This document shows, piece by piece, positions 22,242-34,500 of a stretch of DNA of 64,000 nucleotides. The translations under genes and the position numbers were made by a program. The stretch is from Strix aluco (lineage: Eukaryota > Chordata > Aves > Strigiformes > Strigidae): contig NC_133954.1 in assembly GCF_031877795.1 (NCBI RefSeq), positions 6,477,256-6,541,255 on the forward strand. The letters are read 5' to 3'. Each line of letters begins with the position of its first letter. Positions within the stretch are counted from its first letter, which is position 1. Below the pieces are notes generated by a model. It saw only the letters and a list, made by a program, of their open reading frames with translations, was not told the origin of the DNA and did no database searches.

Positions 22242-24272
22242 CTGCAACAAGGCAAAAAATTAAGTCTTTAACCTTAAACTACATCACGCCTGTTATAAAA
22301 TTGGAATGAGGAAATTTTTTATTTTAAAGCCGTCTTCTACGAATTGCTATCCTTATTGGAATTCTCCTGAATCATTTGAAACCATGGCATTTTTTATTCT
22401 AAACACATGTAATAGTAGGGATAATTGGAAGAGTCTTCTGTTAAATTCTGCGTGGTATATGACTGTGCTGGATTTTTTATGCTATTAAATGACAAAATCT
22501 GTAGCTTTTATGGAACAAAACTGCAGGGATCATGAGCCACACTGATGTAAAATGCAATAATGGACTCCATACATAAACCTCCATCTAAGGCCTTGTCAGT
22601 ACCAACAAAGCCAAAGAATTGCCTGGAATTGTTTACCGGCATCTTTCTCTCATTATTTTTAAGACAACAGTGAATTTCGTTGGAGTGCCATAAAATAAAT
22701 AGATACACCCCTACCTCATAAACTGATTATCTTTTCCCATTTTCTTCTAAAGGAAGATGTGGAATCAAAACTTCTAAAGAGGAAAAAGCCCTGCTTTCCA
22801 TGTGCACAGATGGCCTGCTTGAAAAAAAACCAACCCAAAACCAGAAAAACAAACAAAGAAGCCCTCCCCACACACTTCACTAACCAGAAGCAAAAGTTCT
22901 GCGTGTTAAGATTGATATCTTAACATGCTTTTTGGGACAAGGTTCCACTTAATTCTTTCATTGCTTACCACACCACCACCTCTTCTCTTGTTCTGGCTCC
23001 CAAACTACCTAAGGAACTCTCTCTGAACAGGATCATGTCCCGGTACGCTGTCAACTAGCATTGAGGGGAAACTTAAATTATTCTATGAGGACAGGATTTG
23101 GGGAAGGTTTGGGAAATGTGACTCACTTCCCTAAGCTGGGGGCAAGCCAGGAATTTCAATGAACAAAGCCTGGCAGGGAACCAAGTACGCAGGATTTCAC
23201 TGATATATCATCTGCCTTTTAAGACTGAGGAAACAAAGCTGGCATAAGCTATTATCTTCCTGCGTACAGGACTGGCGTTTTACACAATCTGCACTAGGTT
23301 AGGGCGTGTCTATATATCATATACCTACTTATATGCTTTCTGGAGGTTAATTCTCTGGTTATTATCTGATGGTGGGGTTTTTTAATTTGTATTTTTAAGT
23401 GCCTACTTACAAGGCGTAAATTGAAAATTATACAACTCAGGGACTTCAGAAGCCATAGTACACCTAAGGGCTTAACAAACACTGTAGGATGCATTTTTAA
23501 AAAAATAGAAAAAAACCAAATCTTGTGTTGTGATTACCTTCAATCTCTTGATAAAGATAGGGTCCATATTGTGAAAATCAACTTATAATCTAAACTTACA
23601 GTGCTATAACATCACCGATAATCTTCCTTCAGAATGAAACTAGAAATGGCACAGCAAGAACAGTGCTTAGGGAAAAAAAAAGCATGCTGACAGAACTGAG
23701 GGTGAAATCAAAGAATAATCAACAGAACCGTTCTCTAGCTGGCATTCACCTTCCTGAATGCTAAAATTCATCCTGCTCATATTCCTTCTCCCCTCTCCCT
23801 CTGAATTCTTCCAACACTTCACACATTTCATCTCATTTTATGTTTTTTGTCATTCAAACAATTCTCTTACCTATTAGTCTTACATGTGCAGTTTATGATC
23901 CCTGCAAAATTTGATATTTGCCTGATACAACTAATTGCTGCAGGTTGGCTCATTAAATCTTTCAGCACTTAATATCAAAGATCTTGTTTTAATCTAAACC
24001 AAGCACTAGAAAATTATGGGTTTGGTTATCTGCTCACTACATACCAGTAGCCTCATCAAAGACATTAATATCTACTGTTATTTCACTGAGAATGCTTGTG
24101 CTACAGAAAAATACTAGCACGGTGATCAAGCTGTGAGTTAAATGTGTCCTTTGAGTAAATTCAAAGTTTCATCTTGTTCAACTCCATTAGTATAGGGGAA
24201 TTAGTTGAGAGGTAAATCTGGCAGAAGCATCTCAACAGAATGTTTTATTTCTTGTGGGTCTCTTTCTCTCAC
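22242..24272 (-). other. Intron between the two MARCHF10 RING exons
   Basis: The intron has GT at 24271-24272 and AG at 22242-22243 on the - strand, with phase 1 at both ends. AT-rich, no other feature seen. An A/T-rich polypyrimidine tract precedes the acceptor. Confidence 0.7.
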
Positions 24273-24429
24273 CTGACTTTATTTTAGCTTTGAGCCATTT
24301 TTTTTAGACATTCTTGATGAACAAACTTCAGGCTTCCCACACAGCCACATGGCTCTAGCAGTGGATTTGTAGGAGAACCTCCAGCAATCTGACAGATATG
24401 ACACTGATGTCCTTCCTCTTCCGAGTCTT
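24273..24429 (-). pseudogene. MARCHF10: MARCHF10 exon: first half of RING-CH finger, frameshifted in an A run
   Basis: The - strand reads EDSEEEGHQCHICQIAGG, SPTNPLLEPCGCVGS and LKFVHQECLKK. This is essentially the mammalian RING-CH sequence (CRICQIAGGSPSNPLLEPC...FVHQECLKKW) with all ligands present: C-x2-C, C-x-C and H-x2-C. After LKK an eighth A (T run 24298-24305 on the + strand) shifts the frame. The expected W, then LKAKIKSG, is found one frame over, ending at donor G|GTGAGA (24273/24272). In the shifted frame translation stops after three codons. The 5' border used is CTCCTGGCAG|AA. A longer exon starting about 15 bases upstream (NLLAEDS) is possible, in which case its acceptor AG is no longer present. 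Confidence 0.85.
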
Positions 24430-26760
24430 CTGCCAGGAGATTATTAAGACGTAAGAGAAGAAATCAAAGACTGCTCTTGGCACAGTCTTCAGCTGAATAA
24501 TGGACAGTATCTTTGCACTAATGTTGTAGGATTTGGACAGATTTTACTAAGGACCTCTATCACATGATGGTGACCTGAAAGTATAATATCCAACAGTTTA
24601 GAGTTAATATGTACCTTAAAGCTGATAAATGTTCAAAGGCAAAACCTTATAGTCTCTAAATCCCTTTTATGCTTTTGTGTAATCCAAATCTGATGATTTG
24701 TTGCTGAGAATTATACAGCCACTGTTCTTTGAGAAGAACGAGGGTTCGGCTGCTGCCTATCAAACATCACAGGAGGTATCTGCTGACTATTTTCCCTTCT
24801 CAGCTGTGTTGGCATTGCATGTTTTGAATATTTGCCCTGAGTGGCTTTCTTTCTAGAAACATTTCCAGATTTGTAGGTGAAGTTCATTTCTTGGTGAAGA
24901 GTGATATTTTAACTAAACTGGAAAAAAAGAAAAGTTATGTTAAAAAAGATTTTAATAGCTTTGTATTTGTGACCAATGGATGAAAACTTACGAACTATTT
25001 ACTGATTATGATCTGGTGCTTTCTGCATGAAATCTGATGAGCAGATTGAGTTCCTATTTAATAAATAGAACACTAAACAACAAAAATATTGAGCCTGGTA
25101 TTGGACTCTAACTAACTATTACTGTAAAAGTAAAAATATGAAAATGAAAAAGCAGTTTGTGACTCTATCACTTCACACATTCAAACCTTAACCACATGGA
25201 GCTACATCTCCACCCGTAGCTTTGCTTACTAATACCCCTAGGTGCTACATATATAACACATCAGAAAACCAGACTCTTCAAGTTAATGTCACCAGCAGAA
25301 TGTTGGGGGGGGGGGGTGTGGGGGGTGTGTCTCCCTTTTTCCATCCCCTTCCAGCCATGGTTTGGTTTGCCTAAATGTTTTGTTTTGAGAAAGAAGGAAA
25401 AGGCTTTTGTCTGAAAGCTGGAATAACAGGAGACCTGCTTATCTGTAGAGCTTTCAGTTTCTTTCTAGTCTGCCCTTTGGTAATTTTTTCTCCCATTTTC
25501 TGGCATGTGTCCCCCTAAATATCTTGGACAGAACAGTTACCATTACTAACTCCAACTGATGTCATCAGGAGACTGAGGAAACTCAAGAGAAGGGAGACTT
25601 CCTGTTGGTATAGCAGGAAAGGTGAATATTACAACCTTTCAGTGCAAAATAGGAAAAGCCTCTAGATGTTCCTTCCATCTAAATTGTTACCTCCACACAG
25701 TGTGTCACCCTGAGTTCTGAATTTCCTTAACTTTTGAAGAGAAAGTTTCATTCTGGAACTTCTGTCTAGCTGTCTGCCATGTCCCCTGGGATAGCTGACA
25801 AACTCTGAAATACAGACAGTTGGTTTATTTGCAGTGAAGCTGAGAACAGAAACGTTTTTCCTGATAGCATCTCCGAATGTAATTGCTTAAGCAGTTTCTT
25901 GAGACAGAGCAAGCAGCTTGTTGATTACAATGAGCAGCAGGGAAACCTATTGCTCCTTCATTCTGCCTTTATTTGAAAGTCTCTGCAGTCAAAGAAATTA
26001 CTGTATTTAGACCACAGATAGAAAATAGGACAAGCAAACAATTAAAAATAACTTTGACGACCAAAGCTGTGTCTCTTAACTTGAACTTCTGATTACAGCT
26101 GGAATACATAAAGAAGCTGAGCTTAAAGGACTCAGTGCTGGTTAAATGGGATCTGTCCCAAAGGGAAGCCTTATAAAGGAATGAAAGGGCAAGTTCTATG
26201 ACCATGCTATTAGACATGTATACCAGTGCCCGAAGAGCACCCTTGTGGGTTGTGGTGGACTCTATCACATTGAGGAATCTATTTTTTGCCTCCAAATCTG
26301 TAACAATAAAACCCACAAATGTCTCTCATGTCTCTGTCCAAGAGAGCTTGGTTAAAGCTTCAGTGACATTTATTAATGTTCAGGAACAAAGCAATCGAGT
26401 GTGTGTGACTTGTAGAAGGAGTATCATGATGCAAACACCATCTCCTTTTTGAGTGGTTTTCAGTGTCTCTGGTAGAACCAGCTAAAAGTCACATGTGAAT
26501 GGTAAGGGTGGAGATACAGATGGAAGAACTATTAACTTGTTTTTGTCCTTTCCAACTGTATAGAAAGCTTGAAAGAGGAAAAATGTAGCCCTTTCTTTAC
26601 AAAACAAGTCAAATATCAAACCAACCTATGATAAAAATAGACCTTTGAAACCTACAGTTTGTCACTTAGCTATAACACAGTTTCTTGCAATTCATGATCT
26701 AGCTACCATGTGTTTATGTGCAAACTCCAGAATTATACATATATTGAATACACTCCTCAC
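24430..26760 (-). other. MARCHF10 intron
   Basis: It lies between the large Ser-rich exon and the first RING exon. It is AT-rich and holds a G13 run at about 25305-25317 followed by GTGTGGGGGG. No exon-like homology was seen. Confidence 0.6.
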
Positions 26761-28066
26761 CTTCATGTTGTTTAAGTTTCTCTTGATCTGCCTGTGGTCT
26801 CTGCACTTCATCTGTGCTTGCTGAACAGGAGATTGATGTGTCACTTATTGTATTACTTTGGTTTTGTAAATAAGGCACAGGCAGAAAAGTCAATGGCAAC
26901 TGATCACGTGAAACACAAGCAATATGAAGATCAGGAGTGAATCTTGTCTGAAACAAAGATGGGCTGGAAGAATCTAGAGATGAAGACCTAGATGAACTCC
27001 TTAAGTTCCTCCCAACAAATGAGGTTCCACTGGGAGATGAAATGTTCCAACTGCCGTTGATGCTATCCCCCGGGAAGCTGCTGTCTTCACGTGTATTGTG
27101 AACAGCTAGTGAAGAATCGAAACTTTCTGAAGTAGAAGAGTCCCTATAGCGTATAAAGGACAAGGGTGTATGCGTACTGTGTGTCGAAGTATCATTCAAA
27201 TCCAGTGTTTATGGAGAATATGTTGCTGAGCTCCAGTTTGCTGAGGACTCGGGTCTGTGCAGACTGAGCCGAGGACCCTGGGCTGTTGGGTGCTGAGCTC
27301 ATCAGGGGTGTGGGAACAGCTGACAGAACTGACGTAACAAAGCTACCGTGACACCTGATTGCTTTCATAAGAATGCCATTCTTTGCAATAAATATGGGCT
27401 GTAGTCTTATCTCTGTCATTAACATTATTAAGCATCTTTTGAATAGATGAATTACTTGGCCTATCTTCAAATTCAGAATGATCCGTGTCTTCCAGACAAT
27501 GCCCATCTGAAGGGTATAATTTGTCACTGTCCTTAGATCCTCTCCACTGTAGTTCTACAGCGGTGACCATCACTCTGTGCTCTCTTAGAGGTCAGTGGGA
27601 AGATTTACCCCTTCTTGATGATGCATTTTTGTCATTTCCATCTTCTTTCTGTGTCCCAGAACACTAGGAAATTGGCTAACGCTCAGGGAATGACTTTAAC
27701 TGATTGGCATCTTCAGTATCTTCCATTTCTTTAACAGAATTTTCCATGGTTTAAATACTGAATAGAACAAAAGCTTTTCCCTCTGGACCTAAAAGGGGCT
27801 CTTCTATGGTGTGGAAAGGATGAACCACTCAATTTGTTTGCTATGGAGGAACCGATAGTTCCTGAGAGATCAACGTGGGTGACTGAGTTAGAGATGACTG
27901 AGCTTGTGCCTGTGCTGGAATAGTTCCTATTTGGTTTTTGTCTCAAGGCCTCTGCGATCTAGAGTGAGGTTAGACTGTGTTATACTACTTCTCCTTTGAG
28001 ATGGCTTTCTGTTCTCAAATGCTGTTTCACTTGATTTTCTTGCACAATCTTGTTGAACTCCAAGAT
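26761..28066 (-). pseudogene. MARCHF10: MARCHF10 large Ser-rich exon, multiply frameshifted
   Basis: A 1.3-kb exon runs from acceptor TTTTGAAGGCAG to a perfect donor ATGAAG|GTGAGG. Homology to mammalian MARCHF10 runs along it but jumps between frames. It goes from LGVQQDCARKSSE (frame ending TAG near 27920) to KPNRNYSS...RRAPFRSRGKSFCSIQYLN (stop near 27731). A third frame holds EDTEDANQ, SSRRGKSSH and EFEDRPSNSS, with stops at 27676-27678, 27664-27666 and 27592-27594. Then come SAVPTPLMSSAPNSPG and finally PDLHIACVSRDQLPLT, FLPVPYLQNQSN, DQEKLKQHE. Each of the four changes is of the +1 (or -2) type. The region is disordered and Ser-rich in the intact protein. No single frame spans more than about 160 codons. 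Confidence 0.82.
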
Positions 28067-28387
28067 CTGCCTTCAAAATTTAAAAAACCCCACAAAACCA
28101 AAACACTGTCAAAATACCATTTTACTTTTGTATTGAGTGTTTAGCACACATTTGAAGTGGCTTAAGAATATTATCCTGGTATTGATGTTATAGCACAGTC
28201 AGTTATTGGTAATTCTAATTCCAGTACGTTTCTTGTTAACACTATGAATTTATTCATGAGCTTCTCTAGAACGCAGACAGAAAATCAATACTCCTTGTCT
28301 GGTAGGACATGTGTAGGAACATGTGAAGAACGCTAATAGATGCTACTAAACGATGCAGTGGCATCTAGAAGGCCAATTAATATTTAC

Positions 28388-28553
28388 CTCCTTCCTGGAA
28401 TGTGTTCTGACCCACCTGATCCTTGCTTTGTTGAAGACGTAGTTTCAGAAGAAACCGCCTCAGCGTGAGCCACGGGAACTGCATTGCCAACTTGTCTGAG
28501 GGATTTTTATTATGTAATGGAGGAGATGGGGTTTTCAATTCTAAGAATTTTAT
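28388..28553 (-). pseudogene. MARCHF10: Candidate MARCHF10 N-terminal exon
   Basis: An open - strand stretch reads EIKFLELKTPSPPLHNKNPS, then FPWLTLRRF and QVGQNTFQEG. It ends at donor AAGGAG|GTAAAT in phase 1, as required to join G|AT of the next exon (D-LGVQQ). LRRF and the following Ser-rich residues (readable one frame over as VSSETTSS) resemble the mammalian NLRRFTVSPES stretch. Similarity is weak and a frame change may also occur here. The 5' border (an AAG near 28554) is approximate. Confidence 0.45.
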
Positions 28554-31500
28554 CTCACTTGCTTATTACACAGTAATGTAAACTTTCAGTGAGCACTTTG
28601 ATCTGCCCCAGTTTGAATGTGAAGCTGAGCTGATTTTTTTAATATGTGCTCTGGGGGAGGTCTGCTGCTTGTTCTAATCCTCAAGGGCACCCTGCAACAG
28701 AACTCGCTGTATGTTAACATTTATACACAAAACCATATGTTATGGTAACAACAACAAAGAAGTTTTAGAGATTCTAATTATTATCTTACAAAAAATGTCA
28801 CATAAAACATTAGGAAGTGTGATAAATCCCATGAGACGACTGCAAGTCCTGTCTTCTTGCTTAGCACAAAAATATAAGTTGGCTGGGTAAAACCAGTCTG
28901 CTCGTGCTTCACGACCAACCACTGTCCTCTCAACAAGTGAGAGGCAGCCTACCTTCTTGCATCTTCTCGTGGAATTGCCTCACGCAGTACAATCTTTAAA
29001 CCACAAGAAAGAATATAACTTACAGGTAGAGAAAATAATCACTCTGACAGACCGATGTAGTTGTGGGGTAGATCACTCAGATCAAACCCACACTGCTACT
29101 CTGGTAGACGATACTACTGTACTTGCCAGTGTGGAATTACAGCCCGTGGGATTCTCTCAGCCGTGCTTTATCCCTTGGCTGTTAAGTGTGTGTTTGCCTT
29201 TTATCCCAAGGAGATATTTGGACTACTGTTCTGCTTGGGCTGTCTGCTCATTCATACAGCATATTTTTAAATTGCTTGGGGCTGCTTTATCATGTTTCTT
29301 CTTGCTACATGGGTGCACTTGAATGCATTTATTTCCAATTTCCAATTGTAATGCAGTTTTAAAAACACGTGTGCTCTATCAGCAATTGCTGTCCCATATT
29401 TTACTGTGGCTGTGTCCTTCTCTCTGCTGTGTCAAGTAAACTTCTTTTCTGTGAGAAACTGTGCAGAAACTTAGGAGCAACTTAAGAATTCACTAAGACA
29501 CGGTGCAGAAGGCAACATTTCTGTTGCATTTAGTTTTTCTTGTACTTATTTTGGTCTACTATACACTAAAATATGGTCTAGATGATGAATAATTCACCTC
29601 TAACTCCAAGGCATCATGAAAAAAAAAATAAATGTAAGAGTAAACTGGGGCCATAGCAATCTCGTTGGTCTTAAGAAGTTTGAGTATTTCGTTCTCTTCT
29701 TCAAAACAAGATGTTTACTCTCTAGATAGCAATTTGAGAGTTCCTGAAGTCGATGAAAGTGGTAATTCCAAGGTGGTGACATCAAAGAAAGAGAAATGGC
29801 TGTGTTATTTCTCACAGTTGCCTCATTGCCCATGGCCCCAGAAGAAACAGAGCTCTCCTAGCCTCAGACAAATTTTGAACGGAAAATATAACCGGTGCTC
29901 AGGACCCTCATATAGAAGATAAGATGGCTGGATTCGGTTTTGTGCTCTGCTAAAACTTATCCTATATAAATCACTTACTATGCCTTAGCTTCTCACTCAA
30001 ATGTAAATAAACAAACCCACAGGCACTGTAAAGATAAAGTCATTGAAATGGTGGAGGATAGTCAGGAACAAATTGTGAGGGGCAGATAATTATGTAAAAT
30101 AATCAGGCAAGCATGCCTGCATGCATGTTAAGGATGTCAGAGAGAAATAAAAGATGAAGATAAAATATATTAGGAATGTGACGGGCAAGTAGGAGGATAT
30201 ATCCTCAGTCTAATGCAGTATGAAAAGAACAGACAGGAAGGCCACAGGGATAGGCCTTTGAGATAAACGCTCCTTTGAACTACTTGTTGCTGATAAATTA
30301 AAGGAAAGTTTGAGGTTTTTTCCGTGCAGACAAACAGCAAGTTACATGCATAAGAATATGAATCCATAGTAATATTTAATTTTGCTTGATTTCTATGCTG
30401 CTCTCAGTTTATTTTTTTTCCCTGGATGGAAGGACGCGGAAAGACAACTGGTCCTACTCTGCAGGTGACTCTCTGACTAAGTGAAGGCAGAGCTTTACTC
30501 GGGAGACTCCATGTTGATGTAAGTGAAGCTTTGAATGGAAACAAGATTTTGTCCTTACACGGTTACAAGATCAGGGCACTAGTTAATTTTGACTATACTT
30601 CTTCCCCAAATACCTGAGGCCTATTTTTTGTTCTAAATTAAGTCAAAGACATGAAATAACGCTGATGTAAGTGGGATTACCTCAGACCTACCTGAATGTG
30701 CACTTTAACCTTAATTTAAAAATACTTACTTTAGCTGAATGGTGTTGGTTTTGAGTTAGTGGAATGCAAATATGCAGTAAATCAGAATTGGGCAAGGACC
30801 TATTCCATTTCCTCTCTAAAACTTAAAAAACCCAACACCCCAGTCTTGAATATTCAGTGGCATTCTTGATTGTGTGGAGAGCCCCACATTAACAATACAT
30901 GTCAAGAACAACATCAAAATAGCTTTGTGTTTACATAAGCCGTTTCTCCAGTGATATAAACCTGCAAAGATGGTCTTTCCTGCAAAACTCTTCCTCTGTG
31001 CGTACGGGCCTGGTTTTTGTCTCCAGAGATGTAGTTGCGTTCCCACAGTCCCCCTCAAGAAGAGAGAAACCATCCATCTGCTCTGATATTTAGTGAATAA
31101 TCTTTGTTCTATAAATATTTGAAGCTTTGTGCTTAAAAACGGAGTATCACTTTAAAAAGCGACTTGCTGGCATGCATGCTGACTGAAACAATAAACTGAT
31201 TAGCTAATCCTGGCAAACTTCATATTGTTTTCTGAGAATTTACTCATACACGTTGTTAGGTTGGAACTTGTTTAATGGCTGCTATGTAAATTACGGAGGA
31301 TTTATTTGTTGTTTTGATAAAATTAACTATGATAAGTAACTTTCCTTTTTTTTTTTAATTTTAAACACAAATAATTAGTTTTAAATTACCGTTCTTATCT
31401 CAACCAACTGCAAATATGGATTTGATCCTGTTCTCATTAAGAGCCTACTGAACATGACTGCAAAACTTTGCCTGCACCCTGCAGGAGCGGGGTGATGAGA

Positions 31501-34500
31501 AGACGTGCCTTATCTCTGACCTTTGACCTCATGTTTCACAATGAACTGAAAGGCATGTCTGCAGATTCTGTGATTCCTTATTCCAAAAGTAATTTTGGAT
31601 GTCCTGAATAACACCACTAAGCCATTTCACTGAATTCACTAAGACGAAGTTTACAGTTACAAGTGTAATTCCAATTTAAATTTTCCATTGTGTGGCGGTT
31701 TAAAAATTACCTAAAAGTGCAAGCGTGAACTCTATTTTGAAACTTTTTTGTTATTAAACTAATTTGCTTATATGAAGAAAATAAAGCAGAGTAATATAAG
31801 GACGACTAAATTACAAAGCCTCCATCCAGTTTGCTATTTCTAATAATGGGACGACTCAATTGCATGTACCCAGTACTCACCTGAGGTAACTTTATTTGGG
31901 TCAAGTACACTTTTCTCGACTTTTTTTTAAGCTTATGTTGTGTTTCAACTTCTGCTTGATGGATATATTGTCTATAATAGGAAATTTAAGGCCTGGTCAG
32001 TTCCCAGAAGATTTAGTGATAGATCTATGTCCGCTTCCATAACTCTCATTTGTGAAGGTCTAGAAAAGTAAAAAAGGTGACTGAACATCACCAGCTCTGA
32101 GGAAAAAAGATTGCAATACAAATAAAGCAGTATAAGAACAAATCTTCTAAATAGCAGAAAGAAAACACATGCGCTGTCCATAAACAGAAAACCCCTTTCT
32201 CCTCCTCTTCTCTCTTCTCTGATCTCTCCCCCAAGTTGTTTAACGTGTACTGAAATCAGATTTTTCCACACAATGTATTATGTTCTTCATTTTTTTATTT
32301 GCATTTTATTCCGGTTCTTTTTTGGACTATGGGATTCTCCACTATACAAACCAAGGCTTTCTGTTAAAAATCTTTATTCTATTTTGCAGATGACTTCCCA
32401 GAGTGATATCACCATTACAGAAATAAAACTGGAAGCTGTGATTCTGTAATGTAAGAAAGTACCAACATGACATAAACAGATATACAAGTCAATGCTTCCA
32501 GTTAAGTTTATTAGATCTGTTAACTTGCAAGTCTAATTTGGACTTACGACCTTTTGCATGTTAATATAACCAGAGGAACTACAATGTGAGCCATTCAAAC
32601 CAAGTCATGGTGGTTCAATTATGAAACACTTCATATGTTCCTGTTCCACAAAACAATTCTGCCTTCTGTATCCTAGAGGACAGGCATGACCTTTGTCATC
32701 ATGATGTTAGCATTTTTCATTTAGATGTATCCGCTTGTCAATAACACTCAGAAATTAATTCTGGTCTTTAAAAATTCCTTGTACAAAAGATAAAACATAG
32801 TAGCTCTATATGTTACTGGATGCTCAGATACAAATATTGAGTGCTGAAGACTGAAAATAATTTTCAAATTGACATATCTCAACAATACTTACACAGTTTA
32901 GGGTAAGAATATGACAGGCTCTTGCAGATAATACAGCTTCATTCTTGGAGTAGCTACATTTGAAGCATTAAGTCTAGACTGATGTGCAAAGAAAAGCAGA
33001 ATAGCTAATGTACCAGTCTTTTAACTTTTGAATTTAAAACGCTATGTTAATCCAAAGTGGAAAAAAAAAAATTGAAAATAATGTAACAAACTTTCATGCA
33101 CATCCAACTTTTTATACCAGTCACAGACAAACATATTTACATAATTTGGCTTAACAGCTTTGGATACACAGCTGAAGGAAGAGGCGTGTCACATGTTAAA
33201 ACAAGGGCTTATTGGTGGAGTCCTGTAAATACTTCCCAGATTGTGTTTGATTACATTTACCTGCTTCACGAACATAGCACTTATTTGGATTGTTCTAAAA
33301 AAAGCAGTAATTGAAAAGAAAATCCTTTTTTCAGAAGCTTGCATAAGGGTAGTAACCTAACATTCTCCAACATAAGCACATTAATCTTACCTGTATTAAC
33401 CAAATGCTACAAGCAACTCCTAAAGCCCTTCTTCTCTTGCAGATTCAGAAAGTTCATGTATGGCACTGGTGAAAGTTCAGCTCTACATTCGTTCCCTGAA
33501 TGATCATGGGTTTAAAAAACCCCAAATTTCCTACTACATATATCTGTGTAGGGGGAGAGGAACATAAAAATAACTCAAATACAGAGACTAGGCTCATAGT
33601 CTTAATTTTAAGGGCAGTAAAGGGTTCCTTTCCCATCTTCTTTCAGAGGTCTTTAGTACACTGAGTTGGAATAGAATGTGCGAGAGGATTCGGGTTTTGT
33701 TTGCATGTACATAGGAAGATCAAGCCAAAGAGCTGTAGCATGTCCCAACATATCCATTACTCACAATCTGGCAAATTCTGTATAAATGTAATCTTCCTTT
33801 TACATGGTATAAAGAAAAGATTGCGGAACCTTCTTTAGACAGAAAGAAGGAAAATTTCTGTGGAAGAAGATAAATGCCTAATGATGTAGCTGAAAGGCCA
33901 GTGTAGTAACTGAGATTGGTAACTACAGAGAAACTTCTTCCTGTTGGGCCACTGTCAAAATAGTGATAAATATGAAAGCATCTCAGAATGATAATCAATA
34001 TTATTGTTAATTCTTACTGAAGTACTGTCTCCTAAGATCTCTCTGATTTGATTCTGCCAAGTCCCCTCCTGATTATAATTGTTTTCTGTAGTAACTTGCA
34101 TATTTGAATGAAAATTATTTCATTAAGCCATATCACGATTGTACACTCAATATGTTGCGCTATTTGTTAGCAGTATAGCAACATTTCAGTCAGAAGTAGA
34201 AAATATTTTGTCATCCAGATTAGTGAACTGTTTCTGGTTATGTTTTAAAAAAAATGTTGATATGACACATCTTGCAAACCTCATAGTAGGAGTTTAAAAG
34301 TAGAAAATACCGCAGTGAAAAGGATTAGCGTGCCATTATTGTTATGAAATTAGAACCGAGGAGATAAATTCTATTTGCTTTTTAATTTCACAGAATTGCC
34401 AGCTTTATCATTGATAGTTGGTAGATAAGGCTAGTTTTTTTAAAAAATGTTCAGATAAATTTCTGTTTTTCACTTCATTCTTGGAGTACGATTTCATTTC

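Noticed and set aside
28961..29007. - strand stretch ending GCAAGAAG|GTAGGC
   Set aside because: It has a good donor, but the short peptide is not convincingly similar to MARCHF10 in any frame.
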